Source of the DNA: Herbinix luporum
GTDB lineage: Bacteria; Bacillota; Clostridia; Lachnospirales; Lachnospiraceae
Assembly (NCBI RefSeq): GCF_900070325.1
Contig: NZ_LN879430.1
Location: 1,171,379 to 1,235,378 of the forward strand
Length of the DNA stretch: 64,000 nt
Direction of reading: 5' to 3'
Shown: piece by piece, positions 51,864 to 61,549 of the stretch
How positions within the stretch are numbered: position 1 is the stretch's first letter
Layout of the letters: each line of letters starts with the position of its first letter
The notes under the pieces: generated by a model
Told to the model about the DNA's origin: nothing
The model's database searches: none
Seen by the model: the letters and a program-made list of their open reading frames with translations, nothing else
Translations under genes and position numbers: made by a program

Positions 51864-53546
51864 ATGGACTACTTATTTTATTTTGCTATAGTTGTACTGG
51901 GACTTATTATATGGAGTTTTATAAATGATAAAAAATATCAAAAAAACCTTAAAAAGCACTTAGAAAGGGAATGGGCAAGTTATCCCGAAGAAGATTATAA
52001 TGCAGATAAAATGAAATCCATTAAGAGCTTTTATCTGACAGAAAAAGACCAGTATTTAGATGTGGATGATATTACTTGGAATGATCTTGATATGGATGAG
52101 ATATACAAACTTATGAATAATACTCAAAGTTCTTTGGGAGAAGAATATCTTTATGCCCTTCTTCGCAAACCATGCTTTTCATCAGAAGAACTAGAAGAAA
52201 GAAATCGCCTGATAGAATTTTTTCAGTCCAATAAAGAGGAAAGACTTCAAGTTCAGATAAAATTAAATAAAGTAGGAAAGCTAAGAAAGATTTCCGTATT
52301 TGATTATATCAACAAACTTGGGGAGCAAAAACCGGAAAGCAATATACCCCATTATCTTATGGCTCTTGGACTATTACTTTCTTTAGGATATGTTTTTATA
52401 AATCCGGGGATAGGAGTGGGACTTAGCTTATTTTTTATGGTTTTTAATATTATCAGCTATTATAGGTATAAGGCAAAAATTGATAATTTTCTATTAATTA
52501 TTGCCTTCCAGCTTCGTCTGCTTGATTGTATAGACGACTTAGCAAAAATCTCTATTCCAAGCTTAGAACCCTATGTAAAGCTTTTGTCTGAGGATTTAAA
52601 GAAGTTTAAGAAGTTTAGGAGAGGATCTTACATTGTAGTTGCAAGGAATGTAAGCGGCAATTTACTTGAGGCTCTTTTAGATTATTATCGTATGATTTTT
52701 CATCATGACTTAATTAAGTATAATATAATGTTAAGTTTTTTTAAAAAGAATAAGGATATCATGAAGCGAATTTTTAAAACTGTAGGTTTTATTGACAGTA
52801 TGATTGCCGCCGCTTCATTTCGTGATATGGTGGAATATTACTCACTTCCTCAATTATCCCATACTAAAGCTAATCCGAAACTGTCCGTAAGTGAAGTTTA
52901 CCATCCACTGATTAATAATCCGGTAGCTAATTCCATTACTGAGGATCGTTGTACCTTACTTACCGGATCCAATGCTTCCGGTAAGTCCACCTTTATTAAA
53001 TCCATAGCTATTAATGCTATATTGTCACAAACAATATATACATCCTTAAGCAAAGAATACAAGGCCAATTATTTTACTGTATATTCTTCCATGGCCTTAA
53101 AGGATAATATCTTAAGTAATGAAAGTTATTTTATCGTTGAAATCAAATCCTTAAAAAGAATCTTGGATAAATCCAAAGGCGACTATCCCATCCTTTGCTT
53201 TGTTGATGAAGTTTTAAGAGGTACTAATACCTTAGAAAGAATTGCTGCCTCTTCAAGAATTCTAGCCACACTTGCTAAGGAAAATGCTCTTTGCTTTGCG
53301 GCAACCCATGATATTGAGCTTACTTATATCTTGGAAAATTATTATTCCAACTATCATTTTAGGGAAAAAGTTGAAGGAAATCAGGTTTTATTTGATTATA
53401 AATTATATAAGGGACGGGCTGTATCCAAAAATGCAATTAAACTTCTAAATCTTTTAGGATACTCAAAGGACATTATTATCGAAGCAGAAAATGCAGCAGA
53501 CCAATATATGAAGACTGGAGAATGGAGTATAATCTCCGATAATTAA
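51864..53546 (+). CDS. Membrane-anchored MutS-related ATPase
   Basis: A 560-aa protein with a MutS-type C-terminal ATPase: Walker A GSNASGKST at 368-376, Walker B LCFVDEVLRGTNT and the ATHDIEL switch. It lacks the MutS mismatch-recognition domain and the Smr domain of MutS2. It also has hydrophobic segments: an N-terminal helix (about 3-19) and a hairpin-like pair (about 166-204), so it is probably membrane-bound. Related MutS-like proteins occur in Firmicutes and Bacteroidetes, with unknown function. It lies ahead of rnhA and mutS-mutL. It is not expected to replace MutS, which is encoded at 54137. Confidence 0.85.
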   Translation: MDYLFYFAIVVLGLIIWSFINDKKYQKNLKKHLEREWASYPEEDYNADKMKSIKSFYLTEKDQYLDVDDITWNDLDMDEIYKLMNNTQSSLGEEYLYALLRKPCFSSEELEERNRLIEFFQSNKEERLQVQIKLNKVGKLRKISVFDYINKLGEQKPESNIPHYLMALGLLLSLGYVFINPGIGVGLSLFFMVFNIISYYRYKAKIDNFLLIIAFQLRLLDCIDDLAKISIPSLEPYVKLLSEDLKKFKKFRRGSYIVVARNVSGNLLEALLDYYRMIFHHDLIKYNIMLSFFKKNKDIMKRIFKTVGFIDSMIAAASFRDMVEYYSLPQLSHTKANPKLSVSEVYHPLINNPVANSITEDRCTLLTGSNASGKSTFIKSIAINAILSQTIYTSLSKEYKANYFTVYSSMALKDNILSNESYFIVEIKSLKRILDKSKGDYPILCFVDEVLRGTNTLERIAASSRILATLAKENALCFAATHDIELTYILENYYSNYHFREKVEGNQVLFDYKLYKGRAVSKNAIKLLNLLGYSKDIIIEAENAADQYMKTGEWSIISDN

Positions 53547-53556
53547 GAGGTGAATT

Positions 53557-54042
53557 ATGTTGACTAAAGTAAGTATATATACCGACGGCTCTGCCAGGGG
53601 TAACCCAGACGGTCCCGGCGGTTATGGTACAATTATAGTATTTGTAGATTCTAAGGGGCAGGAACATATTAGGGAATACTCTGCCGGTTATAAAAAGACT
53701 ACCAATAATAGAATGGAGCTTATGGCTGCAATCGTAGGCCTAGAGGCTCTTACAAAACCCTGCCATGTAACCCTATATTCCGATTCCCAATATCTTGTCA
53801 AAGCCTTTAATGAACACTGGATTGAGGGATGGATTAAGAAGGGATGGAAGAGGGGTAAAAATGAACCTGTAAAAAATGTTGACCTATGGAAGCGGCTTCT
53901 TAAGGCTATGGAGCCCCATAAGGTGGATTTTGTCTGGGTTAAAGGCCATAGCGGTCATCCTCAAAACGAACGATGTGATACCCTGGCCACTGAGGCAGCC
54001 GACGGAACAAATCTCTTAGATGATGTGGTTTATAACGGTTAA
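53557..54042 (+). CDS. rnhA: Ribonuclease HI
   Basis: Cleaves RNA in RNA/DNA hybrids. The catalytic acids are Asp10 (IYTDGSARGNPDGPGG), Glu54 (NRMELMA), Asp76 (LYSDSQYLV) and the late Asp in ERCDTLA. Basic handle WIKKGWKRGKNEPVKN is present as in E. coli RNase HI. 161 aa is normal. It begins 10 bases after the MutS-like gene, so the two are likely co-transcribed. RBS is GAGGTG and the start is ATG. Confidence 0.95.
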   Translation: MLTKVSIYTDGSARGNPDGPGGYGTIIVFVDSKGQEHIREYSAGYKKTTNNRMELMAAIVGLEALTKPCHVTLYSDSQYLVKAFNEHWIEGWIKKGWKRGKNEPVKNVDLWKRLLKAMEPHKVDFVWVKGHSGHPQNERCDTLATEAADGTNLLDDVVYNG

Positions 54043-54076
54043 ATGGGAATTTAGAATTTCAAATCATTAGCTCATA

Positions 54077-54085
54077 TGGTATAAT
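54077..54085 (+). promoter_or_regulatory. Candidate extended -10 promoter of mutS-mutL-miaA
   Basis: TGG directly followed by TATAAT, about 50 bases upstream of mutS. The -35 is weak (TTTCAA, 17 bases upstream). Confidence 0.5.
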
Positions 54086-54136
54086 GATTCGAGATGTAAA
54101 CTATAGAATATATACGTAAGAAAGGACAGTACCATA

Positions 54137-56782
54137 ATGGCAAATCTAACTCCGTTAATGCAGCAATATATGCAGATAAAGGAGCAATATAAAGACTGTA
54201 TTTTATTTTATCGTTTAGGCGACTTTTATGAGATGTTCTTTGAAGATGCAATTATTTGCTCCAAAGAACTTGAAATAGCTCTTACAGGTAAGCACATTGG
54301 AAAGGAAGAAAGGGCACCAATGTGCGGTGTACCTTACCATGCAGTAGATAATTATTTAAGCAAGCTAATAGCCCGAGGATACCGTGTGGCTATCTGTGAG
54401 CAGGTAGAAGATCCAAAAACAGCCAAGGGCCTGGTAAAAAGAGAGGTGGTAAGGATTGTTACTCCCGGCACCAATCTTAATACACAGGTACTTGATGAGA
54501 CAAAGAACAATTATTTAATGTCTGTTGTACATACCACGAATTTATACGGTATCTCCGTTGTTGATGCTACAACCGGAGATTATTTTGTTACTGAGATTGA
54601 TTCTAATCGAAAGCTAATGGATGAAATATACAAATGGTCTCCTTCGGAGATTATATGTAACGATACATTTTTAGTATCCGGTATTGACATCGAAGCTGTT
54701 AAGATGATAAATAATCTGTCCCTTTCACCTTTAGAGCCCTGGTATTTTGACGATGCCTTATGTATACGGGCCTTAATGGAGCATTTTGACGTTGGAAGCC
54801 TTGATGGAATTGGCCTAAAAGATTACACCATTGGTATAATTGCTGCCGGCAGTATTATGCAATTTTTAAGAGAAACACAAAAAACTACCCTGTCTCATAT
54901 TACAAAATTAACTCCATATACTTATGAAAAATTTATGCTGCTGGACAGTTCTACTGTACGTAATCTGGAGTTGACAGAGACTATCAGAGATAAACAAAAA
55001 AAGGGCTCCTTGCTTTGGGTACTTGATAAAACAAAAACCGCTATGGGTGCTAGGCTTCTTAGAAGTTATGTGGAGCAACCTTTAATTGATTATGATATGA
55101 TTAATCAAAGACTTTCTGCGGTAAAGCAGTTAAAGGAAAATATGATTACAAGAGAAGAAATCAGGGAGTATCTTAATCCCATATATGACTTAGAACGGCT
55201 TATGGGAAAAATCAGTTATAAAAGTGCTAACCCCAGGGATTTAATTGCCTTTAAGACTTCCCTTGAAATGTTGCCCCATATTAAGTTTTTAGTTAAAAAT
55301 TTTGATAGTAAATTACTTAAAGAAATATACAATGAACTGGATGATCTTTCTGATATCTATGAGTTAATTAATAGCTCCATTGAAGATGAACCCCCCATTA
55401 CAATAAAAGAGGGAGGTATTATCAAGGAAGGCTTTAATGAGGAAGTTGACCGGTTGAAGAAGGCCAAGACCGAAGGTAAAGACTGGCTTATGGAACTGGA
55501 AGCTAAGGAGAGAGAAGCTACCGGAATTAAGAATTTGAGAATAAAATACAACCGGGTATTTGGCTACTATCTAGAAGTAACCAAATCCTATCAAGACCTT
55601 GTACCTAAAGATTGGACAAGAAAACAAACCTTAGCCAATGCAGAACGTTATACTACCGATAAGTTAAAAGAACTAGAAGATATTATTCTTGGAGCCGAAG
55701 ATAAACTTTTTTCATTGGAATATGATTTATTCTGTCAGATAAGAGATAAGATAGCTAGTGAGGTTAAGAGGATACAAAAAACAGCTAAGGCAATCGCAAA
55801 ACTTGATGTATTTGCCTCCTTAGCCTTGGTTGCAGAACAGAATAACTATGTATGCCCTGAAATGAACACAGAGGGTTTAATAGATATAAAAAATGGCAGG
55901 CATCCTGTTGTAGAAAAGACAATATCCAATGATATGTTTGTTGCCAATGACACCTTACTGGACAATAAATCAAATCGAATATCTATTATTACGGGGCCTA
56001 ATATGGCGGGAAAATCCACCTACATGAGACAAACAGCCCTTATTGTCCTAATGTCACAAATCGGTAGTTTTGTACCTGCAGACAGTGCTAAAATTGGAAT
56101 TGTCGACAGGATATTTACCAGAGTCGGTGCTTCCGATGACTTAGCAGGAGGACAAAGTACCTTTATGGTGGAGATGACTGAAGTGGCTAATATTCTTAGA
56201 AATGCCACAAGAAACAGCCTACTTATACTGGATGAAATCGGACGAGGTACCAGTACTTTTGATGGACTAGCCATAGCTTGGGCAGTTGTGGAACATATAA
56301 GCAATACATCAATACTTGGAGCTAAAACCTTATTTGCCACCCACTACCATGAGCTTACAGAGCTTGAAGGTAAGATTGACGGTGTTAATAATTACTGTAT
56401 AGCTGTTAAGGAACAGGGAGATGATATTATATTCCTGAGAAAGATTGTAAAAGGGGGAGCCGATAAAAGTTATGGCATCCAGGTGGCAAAACTGGCGGGA
56501 GTTCCTGCTTCTGTCCTAAAACGAGCCAATGATATTGTTAATGAACTGATTGGCAATGATCTTGCTTTAAAAGCAAGGACCGTACCTACAGAAGTAGAAC
56601 AGCCAAGATGTGATACTTTATATGACAATATATCCTTAGAGCAGCAGTTTTCTTTATTTTCCATGTACGGAAATGATGATATTATAACAGAGATACGGGA
56701 TATGGATATAACAAATCTTACCCCTATTGATGCCATAAATAAATTATATCAACTTCAAAAGAAAATTAAGGATAGGATTTAG
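54137..56782 (+). CDS. mutS: DNA mismatch repair protein MutS
   Basis: Recognises mismatches and recruits MutL. The N-terminal mismatch-binding motif FYEMF (residues 30-34, in LGDFYEMFFEDA) distinguishes true MutS. Core and lever domains follow. The ATPase has Walker A GPNMAGKST at 620-628, LLILDEIGRGTSTFDG and ATHYHEL. 881 aa is normal. It is followed 6 bases later by mutL and then miaA, forming the standard repair operon. Confidence 0.97.
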   Translation: MANLTPLMQQYMQIKEQYKDCILFYRLGDFYEMFFEDAIICSKELEIALTGKHIGKEERAPMCGVPYHAVDNYLSKLIARGYRVAICEQVEDPKTAKGLVKREVVRIVTPGTNLNTQVLDETKNNYLMSVVHTTNLYGISVVDATTGDYFVTEIDSNRKLMDEIYKWSPSEIICNDTFLVSGIDIEAVKMINNLSLSPLEPWYFDDALCIRALMEHFDVGSLDGIGLKDYTIGIIAAGSIMQFLRETQKTTLSHITKLTPYTYEKFMLLDSSTVRNLELTETIRDKQKKGSLLWVLDKTKTAMGARLLRSYVEQPLIDYDMINQRLSAVKQLKENMITREEIREYLNPIYDLERLMGKISYKSANPRDLIAFKTSLEMLPHIKFLVKNFDSKLLKEIYNELDDLSDIYELINSSIEDEPPITIKEGGIIKEGFNEEVDRLKKAKTEGKDWLMELEAKEREATGIKNLRIKYNRVFGYYLEVTKSYQDLVPKDWTRKQTLANAERYTTDKLKELEDIILGAEDKLFSLEYDLFCQIRDKIASEVKRIQKTAKAIAKLDVFASLALVAEQNNYVCPEMNTEGLIDIKNGRHPVVEKTISNDMFVANDTLLDNKSNRISIITGPNMAGKSTYMRQTALIVLMSQIGSFVPADSAKIGIVDRIFTRVGASDDLAGGQSTFMVEMTEVANILRNATRNSLLILDEIGRGTSTFDGLAIAWAVVEHISNTSILGAKTLFATHYHELTELEGKIDGVNNYCIAVKEQGDDIIFLRKIVKGGADKSYGIQVAKLAGVPASVLKRANDIVNELIGNDLALKARTVPTEVEQPRCDTLYDNISLEQQFSLFSMYGNDDIITEIRDMDITNLTPIDAINKLYQLQKKIKDRI

Positions 56783-56797
56783 GAAAGGATGGCCTCT

Positions 56798-58738
56798 ATG
56801 TCAATAATTCATCTACTAGATGAAAATACCATAAATCATATAGCAGCAGGTGAAGTTGTAGAACGCCCAAAAGCAGTTGTAAAAGAGTTGATTGAAAATG
56901 CAATTGATGCCGGGGCCAGTGCTATTACCGTTGAAATTAAAGAAGGCGGTATTAGTTTTATTAGAATAACTGATAATGGCTCTGGAATTGCTAAAGAGGA
57001 TATTCCTTTAGCTTTTATGCGCCATGCTACCAGTAAAATCAAAACCGCTGAAGACCTTTTTTTGGTAAACAGTTTAGGCTTTAGGGGAGAAGCCTTATCA
57101 AGTATAGCAGCAGTAAGCCAAGTTGAACTAATTACAAAGCAAGCTGCCAGCTTAAACGGATATCGTTATATTATTGAAGGGGGAGAAGAAAAATCCCTAG
57201 AAGAAATCGGATGTCCCAGTGGTACAACTATTATCGTACGTAATTTGTTTTATAATACCCCTGCCAGAAGAAAGTTTCTAAAAAGTGCTACCACGGAGGC
57301 AGGATATGTTAACGATTTGATGGAACGGCTTATCTTATCTCATCCGGGGATATCCTTTAGATTTATAGTAAATAATCAGGTAAGGCTGCAGTCTTCCGGT
57401 AATAACAATGTGAAGGATATTCTTTATCATATTTATGGGCGGGATATTTCCAAGGAATTATTGCCGGTGGAATTTAACTCCCCTGATATAACTATAAAGG
57501 GCTATATAGGTAAGCCAACTATCAGTAGGGGTAACAGAAATTTCGAGAATTATTTTATCAATGGAAGATATATTAAAAATCATATTATAACAAAGGCCAT
57601 CGAAGAGGCATATAAACCTTTTATGATGCAGCACAAATATCCCTTTACTTCACTATACTATGAGATTAATCCTTCATTATTGGATGTAAATGTACATCCT
57701 CAAAAAATGGAACTTAAAATAAATAACGGTGAACAAGTCTATCAGATAACCTATAATCTGATTAAAGACAGCTTATCAAAAAAAGAATTAATACCTAAAA
57801 TTAGCTTAAGCAAAAATGACCAAAAGAAAGTGACTCAAGAAAAGCTTCCTGAGCCATTTGAAAAAAACAGAATAAGTAATTTAAAAGCACTAGAAACTTT
57901 AGCTGCATATCAACCTATGGATAATAGACAATCAGCTAATTACTCCGGTGACCATATTTCTACAAATACAACTGATATAGGCAGTAATATATCTGGCAAT
58001 AATAAAGAAGATAATCAGCCGATATGGGATCAGATAAATAATTCAGATATAATTAAGGAAAACCATAGCTATGAAGCTACGGTTAATACCGCTAACAACA
58101 TAGAAGTAAAGGATCAGTTAGGTTTGTTTTCTGACTTTTTATCGAAGGAAGCAGTAAAAGACCATAGGATTTTAGGACAGATATTTTCCACCTATTGGCT
58201 GGTAGAATATCAAAAAGAACTATATATTATCGACCAACATGCAGCCCATGAAAAGGTGTTATATGAAAGAATTCTAAAGGCCGCAAAAAATAATAAACAT
58301 ACTTCACAAATGCTTCTGCCACCTATTGTACTTACTCTTTCATTAAAAGAACAGGAAGCTATAAAAACCCACAATAAAATTCTGGAACAATTAGGATATG
58401 AAATCGAGCATTTTGGAGGTAATGAATTTTCCATACGGGCTGTACCTGCGGATTTATATAATCTTTCAGATAAGGATTTATTCTTAGAGTTTATTGATGA
58501 GCTTACACAAGAGCTTGGGTTTGGCCAAGGAGATCCTTTATCAATATTGGAGAAGATTGCTTCTATGGCCTGCAAATCTGCAGTAAAAGCAAATCACATT
58601 TTATCCACAGAGGAAGCCTCCTCATTAATAAAGGAATTATTAACCTTAGAAAATCCTTATCATTGTCCCCATGGCAGACCGGTCATAATATCTATAAGCC
58701 GGTATGAATTAGAAAAGAAATTTAAAAGGATTATATAA
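56798..58738 (+). CDS. mutL: DNA mismatch repair protein MutL (endonuclease type)
   Basis: GHKL ATPase that links MutS to strand incision. The N-terminal part has ELIENAIDAGA, DNGSGI and FRGEALSSI. The C-terminal endonuclease motif DQHAAHEKVLYE starts at Asp479, and the second metal motif CPHGRP is near the end, so this MutL nicks DNA itself, as in organisms without MutH. A low-complexity Asn/Ser-rich linker (about 375-440) joins the domains. An ATG at 56789 is in frame, but AAAGGAT fits the ATG at 56798 (646 aa). Confidence 0.96.
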   Translation: MSIIHLLDENTINHIAAGEVVERPKAVVKELIENAIDAGASAITVEIKEGGISFIRITDNGSGIAKEDIPLAFMRHATSKIKTAEDLFLVNSLGFRGEALSSIAAVSQVELITKQAASLNGYRYIIEGGEEKSLEEIGCPSGTTIIVRNLFYNTPARRKFLKSATTEAGYVNDLMERLILSHPGISFRFIVNNQVRLQSSGNNNVKDILYHIYGRDISKELLPVEFNSPDITIKGYIGKPTISRGNRNFENYFINGRYIKNHIITKAIEEAYKPFMMQHKYPFTSLYYEINPSLLDVNVHPQKMELKINNGEQVYQITYNLIKDSLSKKELIPKISLSKNDQKKVTQEKLPEPFEKNRISNLKALETLAAYQPMDNRQSANYSGDHISTNTTDIGSNISGNNKEDNQPIWDQINNSDIIKENHSYEATVNTANNIEVKDQLGLFSDFLSKEAVKDHRILGQIFSTYWLVEYQKELYIIDQHAAHEKVLYERILKAAKNNKHTSQMLLPPIVLTLSLKEQEAIKTHNKILEQLGYEIEHFGGNEFSIRAVPADLYNLSDKDLFLEFIDELTQELGFGQGDPLSILEKIASMACKSAVKANHILSTEEASSLIKELLTLENPYHCPHGRPVIISISRYELEKKFKRII

Positions 58739-58750
58739 CTTGGAGGAACT

Positions 58751-59695
58751 ATGGACAAAAAGCCACTTATAATATTAACCGGTCCCACATCTGTGGGCAA
58801 AACCTCCCTATCAATACATCTTGCTAGGGCTGTAAATGGGGAGATTATCTCTGCTGATTCCATGCAGGTTTATAAATATATGGATATAGGAACCGCAAAA
58901 ATTACCCAGGAAGAAATGGGAGGTATCCCCCATTACCTTATTAGTGAATTTAATCCTGATGAAGAGTTTAATGTTGTTAAATTTCAAAAGTATGCAAAAA
59001 AGTATATAGATCTTATTTATAAGAAAAATAAAATACCTATACTGGTAGGAGGAACAGGCTTTTATATTCAAGCCCTTTTATATGATATAGATTTTGAAGA
59101 ACATACTTCAGATACCTCTTATCGGGAGGAACTGACACAACTGGCTAAAAGTAAGGGATCTTTATATTTACATGAAATGCTTGCAAATCTTGATCCGAAT
59201 AGTGCCAAAGCAATACATCCCAATAATGTTAAAAGAATAATTCGAGCCTTAGAGTATATCAAACAAACAGGAGAACCAATATCTGCCCATAATGAAGCAC
59301 AAAGAATGAAAGAATCACCCTATCAATATAGATATTTTGTCTTAACTAAGGATAGAACAAAACTTTATGAAGCTATTAATCAAAGGGTAGATATTATGAT
59401 TGAAAAAGGGCTTGTTAATGAAGTTAGACAATTGTTAGATATGGGATATAATAAAGAAATGGTGTCTATGCAAGGTTTAGGTTATAAAGAACTTATAGAT
59501 TATCTTGAAGATAATTGCTCATTGGATGAGGCTATTTATAGACTTAAGCGGGATACAAGACACTATGCTAAAAGACAGCTTACCTGGTTTAAACGGGAAA
59601 AGGATGTAACTTGGGTAAACAAGGATGAATTTTCAAGTGAAGATGAAATCCTTGATTTCATGCTGCAAAAACTTAAAGAAAGTGCTATAATATAG
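58751..59695 (+). CDS. miaA: tRNA dimethylallyltransferase MiaA
   Basis: Adds dimethylallyl to A37 of tRNAs reading UNN codons. P-loop GPTSVGKT is at 11-18; SADSMQVYKYMDIGTAK and GGTGFYIQALLYDIDF follow, then GLGYKEL and the RDTRHYAKRQLTWFKRE tail. 314 aa is normal. It lies 12 bases after mutL, a conserved order. Its substrate DMAPP comes from the MEP pathway, whose last enzyme, IspH, is encoded at 16874. In many relatives hfq follows; it does not here. Confidence 0.97.
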   Translation: MDKKPLIILTGPTSVGKTSLSIHLARAVNGEIISADSMQVYKYMDIGTAKITQEEMGGIPHYLISEFNPDEEFNVVKFQKYAKKYIDLIYKKNKIPILVGGTGFYIQALLYDIDFEEHTSDTSYREELTQLAKSKGSLYLHEMLANLDPNSAKAIHPNNVKRIIRALEYIKQTGEPISAHNEAQRMKESPYQYRYFVLTKDRTKLYEAINQRVDIMIEKGLVNEVRQLLDMGYNKEMVSMQGLGYKELIDYLEDNCSLDEAIYRLKRDTRHYAKRQLTWFKREKDVTWVNKDEFSSEDEILDFMLQKLKESAII

Positions 59696-59742
59696 GATAA
59701 ATATTTTATGTCAACTAAAATAATGATACTGGAGGAATAATT

Positions 59743-61032
59743 GTGTTTACTAAAGATTTAGATACATTTTATATGGAGATGGGAATTAATCCTAAGCTTA
59801 TTAACTTAGGTAATAAAATAGAAGCAGGCTTAAAAGAACGTTTTTCTCGTATTGATGAAATCGCAGAATATAATCAGTTAAAAGTACTAAAGGCTATGCA
59901 GGATAATAAGGTAAGCGATGTTCACTTTTCTGCAACAACCGGATATGGTTATAATGATATCGGCAGGGATACCTTAGAACAGGTATATGCCGATGTTTTT
60001 CATGCCGAGGATGCCCTGGTAAGACCCCAGTTAATAAGCGGTACCCATGCCCTTACGGTTGCACTGGCAGGTAACTTAAGACCGGGGGATGAGCTTTTAT
60101 CTCCGGTAGGTAAACCTTATGATACCCTTGAAGGGGTTATCGGTATCAAAGAAACTAAGGGATCTTTAGCAGAGTATGGGATTACTTATAAGCAGGTAGA
60201 TTTAAAGGGTGACGGTACATTTGATTATGAAAAAATCGAAAAAGCCATAGGTCCTAAGACAAAACTTGCTACAATTCAAAGATCCAAAGGCTATGCCAAC
60301 AGACCGACTTTTTCTGTTAAGCAAATCGGAGAATTAATATCATTTATGAAGAAGATAAAGCCGGATCTTATATGCATGGTAGATAATTGTTACGGTGAAT
60401 TTGTTGAATTAACTGAGCCTACAGATGTAGGTGCCGATATTTGTGTCGGTTCCTTGATTAAAAATCCCGGAGGGGGCCTTGCCCCCATAGGGGGATATAT
60501 TGCCGGAAAAGCAGAGTATGTAGAAAATGCTGCTTGTAGACTTACTGCACCGGGACTTGGTAAAGAAGTGGGTGCTACTTTAGGTATAAATTCCAGCCTG
60601 TATCAAGGGCTCTTTATGGCACCACAGGTAGTAAGCGGGGCCTTAAAAGGAGCAGTATATGCGGCAAATCTATATGAGCATTTTGGCTTTGAGGTACTTC
60701 CTGACGGAAGAGAGGACCGTTATGATATTATCCAGGCCGTTACCCTAAAAAATCCTGAGGCTGTTATTGGATTTTGTGAAGGTATTCAGGCAGCAGCCCC
60801 GGTTGATAGTTTTGTTACCCCAGTGCCTTGGCCTATGCCGGGATATAACTGCGATGTTATAATGGCTGCCGGTGCCTTTATTCAAGGTTCTTCCATTGAA
60901 CTTTCAGCCGATGCCCCAATACAACCCCCATATACGGTATTTTTCCAAGGAGGACTTACTTGGTTCCATGCTAAATATGGAATTTTAATGTCCTTACAAA
61001 AATTATTAGATAAAAACCTTATTCAACTGTAA
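59743..61032 (+). CDS. PLP-dependent methionine gamma-lyase-like protein (YnbB/aluminium-resistance family)
   Basis: Cys/Met-metabolism-type PLP enzyme of the YnbB family, annotated in databases as methionine gamma-lyase family or aluminium resistance protein. The PLP-binding Lys is probably Lys240 in GSLIKNPGGGLAP, and DNCYGEFVE precedes it. RPQLISGTHAL and YDTLEGVIG are typical. 429 aa is normal. The start is GTG at 59743 after TGGAGGA. In Bacillus ynbB also lies close to miaA-hfq. The real substrate is not established. Confidence 0.9.
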   Translation: MFTKDLDTFYMEMGINPKLINLGNKIEAGLKERFSRIDEIAEYNQLKVLKAMQDNKVSDVHFSATTGYGYNDIGRDTLEQVYADVFHAEDALVRPQLISGTHALTVALAGNLRPGDELLSPVGKPYDTLEGVIGIKETKGSLAEYGITYKQVDLKGDGTFDYEKIEKAIGPKTKLATIQRSKGYANRPTFSVKQIGELISFMKKIKPDLICMVDNCYGEFVELTEPTDVGADICVGSLIKNPGGGLAPIGGYIAGKAEYVENAACRLTAPGLGKEVGATLGINSSLYQGLFMAPQVVSGALKGAVYAANLYEHFGFEVLPDGREDRYDIIQAVTLKNPEAVIGFCEGIQAAAPVDSFVTPVPWPMPGYNCDVIMAAGAFIQGSSIELSADAPIQPPYTVFFQGGLTWFHAKYGILMSLQKLLDKNLIQL

Positions 61033-61222
61033 AATTCCAAAAACAGGTTAATTTATGGTTATATGTCATTATTCCTGTATACAAAAAAAACTTCTTATGA
61101 TAAAATTATATTAATTTATTTACATGATAATTTTTTATCATTTAAATTATTAGTATTAAATTTATTGGCATAATTAAATTTTTTCATAATTAAATGCTTA
61201 AATCCAAGGGAGAGCAATTGTT
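61033..61222. other. AT-rich intergenic region with a small palindrome
   Basis: This 190-base stretch is very AT-rich. ATGATAA-TTTT-TTATCAT forms a 7-bp hairpin at 61124-61141, and another ATGATAA lies at 61097-61103. No clear terminator or promoter pair was found and no gene. Confidence 0.5.
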
Positions 61223-61498
61223 ATGGCTAAAACAATAGGAAAAAATAAATGGGCTTTATTTCTCCTAGTACTTTTAGGTATATTGATAGGAAGTTTTATA
61301 GCTCATTTAGTAAAAAATGTTGAGTGGTTATCATGGCTAAATTATGGCATGGAATTTGCCATCGGTGATACAGGTAAGGGCAATGTAGTTAGTCTTAACT
61401 TAGGTGCCCTTGTGATATATTTTGGTATTAAAATTAAGATAACTGTGGCAAGTGCTTTAGGTGCCTTAATTTCAGTAATAATCTATAAAAAAATTTAA
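61223..61498 (+). CDS. DUF4321 family small membrane protein
   Basis: A 91-aa protein with two or three hydrophobic segments (about 11-29, 53-70 and 72-88) and a short amphipathic middle (EFAIGDTGKGN). It matches the DUF4321 family, small membrane proteins of unknown role found near radC and mreB in Clostridia. Start follows AGGGAG. It lies 51 bases before radC, and its location next to the rod-shape genes suggests an envelope role (inference). Confidence 0.8.
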   Translation: MAKTIGKNKWALFLLVLLGILIGSFIAHLVKNVEWLSWLNYGMEFAIGDTGKGNVVSLNLGALVIYFGIKIKITVASALGALISVIIYKKI

Positions 61499-61549
61499 TT
61501 ATTTAAGATATCCAAATGATTTCTTGGAGAGAGAAAGAAGGAGGATATC

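Noticed and set aside
59696..59742. Expected hfq gene after miaA
   Set aside because: The gap between miaA and the YnbB-like gene is only 47 bases and holds no coding sequence.
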